Assembly (NCBI RefSeq): GCF_003335505.1
Contig: NZ_QPEX01000010.1
Location: forward strand, 1,364,001 to 1,428,000
Reading direction: 5' to 3'
Length of the DNA stretch: 64,000 nt
Source: Bremerella cremea
GTDB taxonomy: Bacteria > Planctomycetota > Planctomycetia > Pirellulales > Pirellulaceae
Part shown: positions 46,682 through 54,648 of the stretch, one piece after another
How positions within the stretch are numbered: the stretch's first letter is position 1
How the letters are laid out: each line of letters starts with the position of its first letter
The notes under the pieces: generated by a model
What the model was told of the DNA's origin: nothing
What the model saw: only the letters and a program-made list of their open reading frames with translations
Database searches by the model: none
Program-made: the position numbers and the translations under genes

Positions 46682-49600
46682 TTTCAAACAAGCTCGGCGT
46701 TGAGGATTTCGGGGAAGACTTCTTACGCGATGGCTTTGCTTTGGGCGGCTCCGCTATTGCCGCTTCACCATCGAGGAAGTGAATTTGGTTTTCACCTTTC
46801 AGGGATTGTACCTTGGCCACAAGTGGTTGATGACAGGTCAGCAGAATGATTTGAATCTCCGGATCAAAATCGGCCAGCACCTTAAGCGTCGCCACCTGAC
46901 GTTCGTCGTCGAAATTAACCAGAATGTCATCCATCAATACCGGCAACGGCTCTGCCCCTTGGCAGTAGTGACGGATATAGGCCAAACGGATTGCCAAGTA
47001 AAGCTGCTCACGCGTGCCGGTGCTTAGTTGGGAAGGTTTCTTGCGAATCTCGCCCGGCCCCAACAGCAGCAAGCCACCTTCCTGCTCTAGATCGTGTTCC
47101 ACTTTCACATAGCGTCCTTCGGTCATTTGCTGTAGCAGATCGCTAATCGACGCTAACAGCTGCCCCGAGTTTTCCTCGCGAAACGCCTTCATCGCCCGCC
47201 CAAGCATCTCTTTGGCGATTAAAAGAGGGCCTAGTCGATCAAGGCAGTCGGAAAGATCGGCCTGCAGCGATTCGATCTTCCCCTGAGCGATCACCGCTCG
47301 GCTCGAAAGATCGACTTCTCGTAAACGCGAATTAAGCTCGCCCAGTTGTTGGTTTGCTTCGGCCAGGTTGTCTTGAATGCTGGCGAATTGCTGCGTGATT
47401 TCTGTTAAGTCCAGTTCTAATTGATCGCGATCAAGCTGCGATAAAGCTTCCAAGAAAGGCACCGACTCTTCCGATTGACGTACCAACGCCAGTTCGTTTT
47501 CTTTCGTCGCGATTTCGCTTTCGATCTTCTGACGAGCACGCACCAACTGCGAGACGTTTTCCAGCTCGTCGTCGCTGTCGACGGCAACTTGTTTGCGCCA
47601 CTTCGCCAGCCGGGCTTCTAGTTCAGCATGCTCAGCCTGACGGCTATCGCGGGTTTGAGAAGTGACCTGGCGCTCGAACTCCAGTTCCTTCCGTCGTGCG
47701 TGTCGCGTTTCTGCTTCGGTCAATAATGCTCCCAGTCGTTCGGCCGCATGTTCTGGTGGCATATCCTCGAGTGCTTCGCCCGTGGCCGTCAGAACCGTTT
47801 GAACTTGTTGCTGGAACTCGTCTAGTCCCTGCTGCTTGTCGTGGATCCGCTGCTCCAGTTTCGCCGCACTGACCAAACGCCCTTGAACCTCGTCGATGGC
47901 CTGAATTAAGTCGCTGGCCATTTCCACATTGACCTCGCCTAACGTTTGAAAGACGACCAGAATTTCTCGTGCGCGGGTTTCAATTTCAGCCAATTGCTGC
48001 TTCCGCTTCTCTTGAGATTGGTGGGACGAACGCTGCTGCTCTTCCAGCGATTGGATACGAATCTTGAACTCGGTCTGTTTCTCTCGCTGGCTTTCCGCTT
48101 CTCGCAAAAAAGAATCGATCCAACTTAACATTTCGGTGGTGGAAATGTGCTCTGAGAGCTCATCCGTTTCCCTTAGCAGCGTAGTAGTCGCTTCGATCCG
48201 TTGATCGAGTGGACTCAGATCGATTCGCTTTCGCTTGATTTCGGCATTGATTTGTACCAGTTCTAAATAGGCCAATCGCCAAGCGTGCATCTCACGCGGA
48301 GATTTTGGTCGGATGCCGCATGGTTTCCACTCGCTCTCCCATGCTTCTAATAATGTTTGTCGCTTCTCATCCAGTTCTTTGGCGTAACATTGCCGGGCTG
48401 TGAAACGCTCTTCCAGCATAGCTATCTGGCCCACAATCGCTTGATGCTCGGCCAACAATTGTGCGTTGCGGTAGCGTTGATCGGCCATGTCATCCGATAG
48501 GTGCACTTGTCCTGCGAATGAATCGGCTTGCGGCTGCAACTCCTCAGGTGAAGGCTTCTCGCTTTCTTCCAGCAAAATTCGTCGCAACGATTCCCACGAA
48601 GCATCGCGTTCGCTCCGACTTTTTTCTAGTGCCTCCAGGGTAACCAGGTCGGCACCTTGTTCTAATCGCCGCAATTCATCTCGTTTGGCGACAAGCTCCT
48701 CGTTGGCTTCGCGCACCGTTCGTGCGGCACTGCGCACCTCTTCCGCCAACGCTTGCAACTCTTGATCATATTTTGTGATCGTCGGTTCTAAGGGAATCGG
48801 CAGCGTGGTTTCCGTATCCAGTTTCCCCTCTAACAGCACTTCGACACTGGCAGAGCGTTGCGACAACTTTAGTTTCAAGTCAGAAATCGCCGCATCAAGT
48901 TCCGCCTTTCGTTTAATCGCATCGGCGAGCGACTGGCGGCTTGAGCGGAGCCGTTCAACCAACTCCAGCGACTTCACTGGAACCTCGGTCAACGCCGCTT
49001 TCATTTCGCGAACTTCACGCTCCACACGTTCCAATTCCGGAGTTTGAGACTCAAGTTCGGTTTGCACTTTCTGCCTTTTACGAGCCAACTGCTGAATGCT
49101 ATTTCGATCGGCAAATGTGAGCTCGAACTGATCGATCTGGTCAAGCTGCAGCTTCGGATCAATCCTCCGCAAAATACGCGTTGCTTCGTTCAGGTCTTGT
49201 TCGCGTTCCTGCTGACGAATCGGAATATCACGACGATATCCGCGAATCTCTTTGATCCCGTAGACGAGCGAGCGTATTGCCTCGCTCGATTCGATCAACG
49301 CTTGGTTGAATTGAATCTCGCCAACCTCTTTTTCCATCCGAGCCAGATCGCGCGATAGGTCGTCGATCTCGGATGTTAGCTTTTTGGCTTGGCTGCGTGT
49401 TTGTGTGAGCTCTTGCAAGGCGTCAGCCGGAAATGAACTGGGAGCGTCCAGTTTTTCCAATTGCTGCTGTTTGGTTTGCAGTTCAATCCATAGCGGATAG
49501 GCACGTTTCAAGCGGTCGAGATGTTGCTGACGACGAAAGGCTTCATCGCGCATCGTTTGCAAACGGGTCAGTTCGTCTTCACAGCGTTCGGCTTGCGTAA

Positions 49601-50234
49601 GCCACTCTTCATATTCGGCAGGGCGAAGCGAGGAATCCTTTAGTTCCTGCTTGAGTCCTTTAATCTCGGTTAGAATGCTGTTGATCTGCTGTTTTTGGCC
49701 CCGACTCTTAAAAAGGTTTTCTGCTTCTTCATCAATATTTTTGATAAGCTGTTTGTAGTCATGCAGTCTGCCGAGCCCCCCTCCAAACAGTGCTTCGTCG
49801 AGGTTCGCTTCTTTCAGGCTATCTTCTCCGGTGGCTAACTCTTGCAGCGAGAAGCCAAAGACATGCTGGTACATCTGCTGGTCGGCACCACTAAGCAGCT
49901 CCCACCAACGCCCTTCATCAATCGTTTCATCGCTGGCCGGAAACCTTCCACTTAATGTGTTTTTGTTTCCTTGCCGTCGCACGATTTCCAGCTCTGTCCC
50001 ATCCTTCAGCCCAAGCAGGGCCGTGGCGAGCATCTTTTTTGATTTCGCCTCCGGAGCAAACGGGTTGCTGCCAGCGTGTGTGAAACCAAACAACAGCTCG
50101 CGCACCGCTTGAAGCAGTGTTGACTTGCCCGCTTCATTCCGGCCATAGACTAGCTGTAGCCCCTTCTCGGCGAACGGAAAGGACTGGTCCGCATGGATAC
50201 CAAAGTTATTGAGATCAAGTCGACGTAATTTCAC
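46674..50234 (-). CDS. YhaN/SbcC-like SMC-type ATPase
   Basis: This 1186-residue protein is built like a Rad50/SbcC homologue. The N-terminal half of an ABC ATPase has Walker A at 31-39 (GRNEAGKST). Very long coiled-coil arms fill about 180-1010, and the C-terminal half has the signature LSTGTREQLYLAIRLAY and Walker B PVLMDDILVNFD. The N-terminal sequence (MKLRRLDLNNFGIHADQSFPF) matches the YhaN branch. It should form a complex with the nuclease from the gene before it and process DNA ends. It begins with GTG at 50234, whose overlap with the previous stop (GTGA) shows translational coupling. Confidence 0.9.
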   Translation of the reverse strand: MKLRRLDLNNFGIHADQSFPFAEKGLQLVYGRNEAGKSTLLQAVRELLFGFTHAGSNPFAPEAKSKKMLATALLGLKDGTELEIVRRQGNKNTLSGRFPASDETIDEGRWWELLSGADQQMYQHVFGFSLQELATGEDSLKEANLDEALFGGGLGRLHDYKQLIKNIDEEAENLFKSRGQKQQINSILTEIKGLKQELKDSSLRPAEYEEWLTQAERCEDELTRLQTMRDEAFRRQQHLDRLKRAYPLWIELQTKQQQLEKLDAPSSFPADALQELTQTRSQAKKLTSEIDDLSRDLARMEKEVGEIQFNQALIESSEAIRSLVYGIKEIRGYRRDIPIRQQEREQDLNEATRILRRIDPKLQLDQIDQFELTFADRNSIQQLARKRQKVQTELESQTPELERVEREVREMKAALTEVPVKSLELVERLRSSRQSLADAIKRKAELDAAISDLKLKLSQRSASVEVLLEGKLDTETTLPIPLEPTITKYDQELQALAEEVRSAARTVREANEELVAKRDELRRLEQGADLVTLEALEKSRSERDASWESLRRILLEESEKPSPEELQPQADSFAGQVHLSDDMADQRYRNAQLLAEHQAIVGQIAMLEERFTARQCYAKELDEKRQTLLEAWESEWKPCGIRPKSPREMHAWRLAYLELVQINAEIKRKRIDLSPLDQRIEATTTLLRETDELSEHISTTEMLSWIDSFLREAESQREKQTEFKIRIQSLEEQQRSSHQSQEKRKQQLAEIETRAREILVVFQTLGEVNVEMASDLIQAIDEVQGRLVSAAKLEQRIHDKQQGLDEFQQQVQTVLTATGEALEDMPPEHAAERLGALLTEAETRHARRKELEFERQVTSQTRDSRQAEHAELEARLAKWRKQVAVDSDDELENVSQLVRARQKIESEIATKENELALVRQSEESVPFLEALSQLDRDQLELDLTEITQQFASIQDNLAEANQQLGELNSRLREVDLSSRAVIAQGKIESLQADLSDCLDRLGPLLIAKEMLGRAMKAFREENSGQLLASISDLLQQMTEGRYVKVEHDLEQEGGLLLLGPGEIRKKPSQLSTGTREQLYLAIRLAYIRHYCQGAEPLPVLMDDILVNFDDERQVATLKVLADFDPEIQIILLTCHQPLVAKVQSLKGENQIHFLDGEAAIAEPPKAKPSRKKSSPKSSTPSLFENA

Positions 50235-51490
50235 GATTCTTGTGCCCCCAGGCGGCTACGCAGAAGTTGCTTGGCGGCTTCCATCCATTGTGGCATCCGC
50301 TGCTCTAAGGTGCCTTCTTCACTTAAATTGATGTGAGCTGCGGTAACTTTATCCAGCACCGGTTTAACCAAGTCTTGCATTTGCTGAGTTGCTTCCGAGC
50401 TGACTTGTACTTGCTCGAACTGCTGCGCGATTGCCTGCCACAGTTCATGGGCATCGCGAGCTGTTGCCTCGCTGGCAGGGCGTGTCTCGAAACGGATTTT
50501 CTCGATCCACACTTCATCGTCTACCGATTCGGCAGCGGCGAAAATCTGTTGATGAATTTCCGCCCGGCGAATCAAGTCCGAAAGTTCCTCGTGAACCTTG
50601 CTCGCCCCTTGAAACGTTAGGCGAAATGCAGAACTCAAACCGGCGTGCCGAGCATGCTGAGCCTGAATTGCCTGGCCAGCTTTTGCCAGGACGGCATCCA
50701 GCGACTTGTCTTCCGATACATCGACAATCAGTTCCTGCCACCGGAGGGTGTCGGTTGGGTGAAAGGTGACTCCTTTAAGCGTCTCACCCTCGATTTCACC
50801 AATCAAACACCCTTTGTCGCCAGCTTCGCGAATATGTCGTCCTTGAGGGTTGCCGCTGTAAGTGACGTACGGCTCCACGCAAAGTGGCTCGGCGTTACGC
50901 AAGTGAATGTGCCCCAGCCCCCAGTAGTCGTACGCTTTGCTCTTCAGCACTTCCAGCGAAGTTGGAGCGTACGTGTCATGCTGCTCGCTTCCGGTCAAAC
51001 TGGTATGCAGCATGCCAATGTTGAACATCCCTGGCACTCGGGCCGGATAGCGTGCCGCCAGATCGAGCTCGACTTTCTGATCGGCAAAACCTTGGCCATG
51101 AATGGCAACGCCATAGTCTTCTAAGATAATGGTATCGGGCTTGTCGTGCGAAAGTTCCACCACATTGTCCGGCCAGCGGATCTTGCGTTGAATCTGGCTA
51201 ACCGCGTCGTGATTACCTCGAATGTAATAAACACCGATGCCTGCTTCGTCCAAGCGACGAAACTGCCCAGCCGCCCATTGCCCCGAGTGCATATCTTTCC
51301 ACTCGCCGTCAAACAGATCGCCAGCGATCAACACGAAGGCCACTTTTTCTTTCAACGCCAAATCGATGATACGTTCGAGCGCCGTCCGGGTAGCACGCTG
51401 CACGGTTCGCATCATGGTCTCGTCACGCAGCGCCAAGCCACGCAACGGGCTATCGATATGCAAGTCGGCTGTGTGTAAGAATTTAGTCAT
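50231..51490 (-). CDS. YhaO/SbcD-like DNA repair exonuclease
   Basis: This 419-residue calcineurin-type phosphoesterase is the Mre11/SbcD-like partner of the ATPase next to it. Metal-binding motifs are in order: D9-L-H11 (FLHTADLHIDSPLRG), AGDLFDGEW, RGNHDAVS, HTSLTG and GLGHIHLR. A C-terminal helical domain (about 290-419) likely binds the ATPase. The ATG at 51490 overlaps the previous stop (ATGA). The seven codons upstream in frame belong to the overlap and are not used. Confidence 0.92.
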   Translation of the reverse strand: MTKFLHTADLHIDSPLRGLALRDETMMRTVQRATRTALERIIDLALKEKVAFVLIAGDLFDGEWKDMHSGQWAAGQFRRLDEAGIGVYYIRGNHDAVSQIQRKIRWPDNVVELSHDKPDTIILEDYGVAIHGQGFADQKVELDLAARYPARVPGMFNIGMLHTSLTGSEQHDTYAPTSLEVLKSKAYDYWGLGHIHLRNAEPLCVEPYVTYSGNPQGRHIREAGDKGCLIGEIEGETLKGVTFHPTDTLRWQELIVDVSEDKSLDAVLAKAGQAIQAQHARHAGLSSAFRLTFQGASKVHEELSDLIRRAEIHQQIFAAAESVDDEVWIEKIRFETRPASEATARDAHELWQAIAQQFEQVQVSSEATQQMQDLVKPVLDKVTAAHINLSEEGTLEQRMPQWMEAAKQLLRSRLGAQES

Positions 51491-54400
51491 GAGATCGAAT
51501 CTTCCAGCCAAGTGACAACTCGGGGACCATGCACGAAAAACAAGGTACCGCGAATCGAGGTCAACGGGAGTTGAAACATTTTCGCAACCGCTCGGCGATA
51601 GCAGTCGATTTGCGGGCGATAATGTGTAAGTTTTTCGGTGAGTGTTTCTTCGTTATCAAACTGATCGGTTTTAAAGTCTATCACGTCGGCAGCGATCAGT
51701 TTGCCATTTTGAAGCACCAGGGCAAGGCGATCGATCGAGCCCCGCAACACGCCTCCCTCGTGCGTAATCGCGAAGGGAAATTCACAGCGAATCGTAACCT
51801 CAGACTTCGGTGACGCATTGGGCCACCAAGGATTCGCTTCGTAAGCTTCTTGTGCCAACAGGCGAACCGCTTCCTTCGATTTCAAAATTATCTCGAATTG
51901 GCGAAACGCGTTTTCATACGGAAACTCGCCCAGCAGGGTTCGCGCCGAGGCAATCATTTGGGCCCGATCAACCTGTAGTTGCTCTAACCACGAAATGGAC
52001 TCGAACCAATGGTGCATCGCCGAACCGTAGTGCATACCCGTGGAATTCGTCTCGCTATTGAGCAAATCTTTAACGCGACGCAGGCGACCTCCTTCCAAGG
52101 AGGAAGGGGCGACAAACTCGCCCAGGGCGGAATGATCTGCCGCTTGCAAAACAATGGGAAGACGCGTTTCACTGGCCGAAGCGGGTTCATCCTCTGTGGC
52201 GATATCCTGCTCAACGTGTTGATACCAATCGGGGGAACCGCTTGTGTAAACAAGTTGCTGTTCGAGAGGATACGGCGTATTGCTCAGCCCATTAAGCACA
52301 ATCCCGGCAAAAGATTTGGCCGGGCCATCGCCACCAGACTTGGGCTGTGGCCGTGGCTGAATGACCATGTGCAACGAGTGGACCGCGCGCGTCAGAGCGA
52401 CATACAACACGCACAACGCCTCGACAACATTCTTTTGCTGGGTCTGCTCGAACATCTCCTGGATCGGCTGGGGCAACAACTGTCGCAAATTCTCGGAAAT
52501 GTAATGCGTTACGCCACGAATCGGGCCGATTTGTGCTTCTCGTTCCAAAACGAAGCTATCTGCCTGAGGAGGAATTCGATTGTCGAGTTCCGGCAGAAAG
52601 ACCGCGTCGAACTCTAGCCCTTTCGACTGATGCACGTTCATCACACGCACCGCAGCGCTCGACGAATCGCCTACCCGCTGCGACTCGATAAAACGTACAA
52701 AGTCTTGGGGGCGAAGCGTCGCTTTCGTTTGATAAGCAAACGCCAGACGTTGCAATTGCTCTAGCCGTCGTTGCTCGCGGGGAGAGCATTGCTCTTGAAG
52801 TAGCTTCGCCCAACGTCCGATGGCCGCCCCATAGCCTTCGACGAGCAGTTCATTACGTAAACGGTTAGCGCTCGTTTCCCAGTTATCGGCAGGCTTTCCT
52901 TGCGATTCAAACAAGGCAGCTAAAGGGGATTTCAGTACATGAAACCGGGCAGCGGAGTTACCAGGGTGATCGATGCATTCTAAGAGCGATAGCATCAATT
53001 GAACGGCAGCCGAGTCGGTTAGTGGGTTACCTCCCTCTTCACTCGCCATGATATTTCGCTGACGCAGCAGATAAATCATGGAGGCGATGGTGGCGTTACG
53101 TCGAACCAGAACGCCGATGGTGACGTGGGGCGCCTTCTCCGCTAACTCGGCCACCAGATCGGCCGTGCGTCGCAACACCATCTCTTCGCTCGGCTTGCCT
53201 TCAATATCTAGGGCCGCCGTTTCCAGCGTGACATGTCCAGGCAACTCGGTGCGCGCCGTTTCATGATCGTGAAAGAATCGCAACCAATGATCGATGCCGG
53301 AACGCATCTTGCCGGCTGCTGGAAAATCTTTGAGCCGACCAAAGATGGCATTCACTGTTTCCATGATGATGGGGGAAGAACGATAGCTTCGATCCATATC
53401 GACTGAATCGATCCCAGGAAGCGTATTCTCGACCGCATCGAAAATCTCTGCGACTCCGCCCCGCCAAGCATAGATGGCCTGCTTCATATCGCCTACGCAC
53501 AACAGAGATCGATCTTGCGGCTGCTGGGCAATTTTCTGGGCAACGGGGCGAATGACCTCCCATTGGGTCGGCGAAGTATCTTGAAACTCATCCAGCAGCA
53601 AGTGTTCGATTTTACGATCGAGGCGAAACTGATTTTGAATCTCGGAATTCGTCTCTAAAGCGTCGCTCAATTTCCGGGTAACGTCTTCAAAGCGGTACCC
53701 GCGTCGCTGCCACTTGAGCCGTTCGTATTGTTCATGAAACCTAGCCAACAATTGATACGCACCCCGGTTTTGATCGACCGTTCGTCCGATCAAAATGCTT
53801 TGCACGTAGCGAATCAAGACTTGATAAACTTGGGTAACTTCTTCCGGGATTGGCTTGCGGCTGTAAACCTCTTCGCCTGCGAGAACCTTGGGGGTAAGTC
53901 CTGTATCGAAGAATTTTGGCCAGTTCGCCCCCCGAAATCGTTCGACGTCGGCAACGATTGCTTTCTTGAGTGCCTTGGCATCCGTTTCATAGCTATCCAG
54001 AAACGTAATTGCGTCTTCGACATCCTTGGCCTGAGGTGCGGCCGAGACGGTGAGAACTTGCCACGACGCTTCGTTCGACTCAAGAAAAATTCCGTAAAGG
54101 TCGTTTACCAGGTTCATCACCAGCCGCGAGACGCTTCGCTCCGAGCTACCTTTGCTTAGCAAATGCAACAATTGCACGACTTCGTTGGTCTCGGGATGCG
54201 CCAGGACACGATTGACCGCTTCCATCCGCAAGCGTTGGTCGTCGACATCGTCAAGGATGTTCCAATCAGGCGGCAAGCCTAACTCGAAGCTAAAACACTG
54301 AGCCAAGCGAATGAAGTGGCTATCGAGTGTCTTCACTTGCAAGCGGTGCATTTGCTGCGGAATTTGACGCAGGGCCTGCAAGCATTCGCTTTGTGTGATC

Positions 54401-54648
54401 GGTTTTCCTTCGATCGACACGTTTAGTTCCGCCAGTTTTTTGGGACTTGCCGCGGCATCGGCCAGACGCATCATGATGCGATCTAAAATCTCTCCTGCCG
54501 CTTTACGCGTAAACGTGGTAGCCAATATTTCATCGGGTCGACCACTATGAGCCACGATGCCAAGATAGCGGCTGGAAAGGCGATACGTCTTACCGCTACC
54601 CGCCGAAGCCCGAATAAGCGTGTTGGGAAAGGGAGTAGTAACGCTCAT
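51487..54648 (-). CDS. AddA/RecB-like UvrD helicase with C-terminal nuclease domain
   Basis: This 1053-residue protein has an SF1A helicase core: Walker A A14-S-A-G-S-G-K-T21, TTFTRKAAGEI (motif Ia), LLLDEFQDTSPTQW (motif II), VGDMKQAIYAWRGG (motif III), VRVMNVHQSKGLEFDAVFLP (motif V-VI region) and LYVALTRAV. A C-terminal PD-(D/E)XK nuclease has DFKTD with nearby GSIDRL. This matches the AddA arrangement: one helicase plus one nuclease. Its start, ATG 54648, overlaps the end of the AddB-like gene (ATGA). It should unwind and resect double-strand breaks with that partner. Confidence 0.88.
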   Translation of the reverse strand: MSVTTPFPNTLIRASAGSGKTYRLSSRYLGIVAHSGRPDEILATTFTRKAAGEILDRIMMRLADAAASPKKLAELNVSIEGKPITQSECLQALRQIPQQMHRLQVKTLDSHFIRLAQCFSFELGLPPDWNILDDVDDQRLRMEAVNRVLAHPETNEVVQLLHLLSKGSSERSVSRLVMNLVNDLYGIFLESNEASWQVLTVSAAPQAKDVEDAITFLDSYETDAKALKKAIVADVERFRGANWPKFFDTGLTPKVLAGEEVYSRKPIPEEVTQVYQVLIRYVQSILIGRTVDQNRGAYQLLARFHEQYERLKWQRRGYRFEDVTRKLSDALETNSEIQNQFRLDRKIEHLLLDEFQDTSPTQWEVIRPVAQKIAQQPQDRSLLCVGDMKQAIYAWRGGVAEIFDAVENTLPGIDSVDMDRSYRSSPIIMETVNAIFGRLKDFPAAGKMRSGIDHWLRFFHDHETARTELPGHVTLETAALDIEGKPSEEMVLRRTADLVAELAEKAPHVTIGVLVRRNATIASMIYLLRQRNIMASEEGGNPLTDSAAVQLMLSLLECIDHPGNSAARFHVLKSPLAALFESQGKPADNWETSANRLRNELLVEGYGAAIGRWAKLLQEQCSPREQRRLEQLQRLAFAYQTKATLRPQDFVRFIESQRVGDSSSAAVRVMNVHQSKGLEFDAVFLPELDNRIPPQADSFVLEREAQIGPIRGVTHYISENLRQLLPQPIQEMFEQTQQKNVVEALCVLYVALTRAVHSLHMVIQPRPQPKSGGDGPAKSFAGIVLNGLSNTPYPLEQQLVYTSGSPDWYQHVEQDIATEDEPASASETRLPIVLQAADHSALGEFVAPSSLEGGRLRRVKDLLNSETNSTGMHYGSAMHHWFESISWLEQLQVDRAQMIASARTLLGEFPYENAFRQFEIILKSKEAVRLLAQEAYEANPWWPNASPKSEVTIRCEFPFAITHEGGVLRGSIDRLALVLQNGKLIAADVIDFKTDQFDNEETLTEKLTHYRPQIDCYRRAVAKMFQLPLTSIRGTLFFVHGPRVVTWLEDSIS

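Noticed and set aside
46674-50234. Plus-strand frames opposite the SMC-like gene
   Set aside because: Shadows of a coiled-coil gene with biased codons; no start signals or family features.
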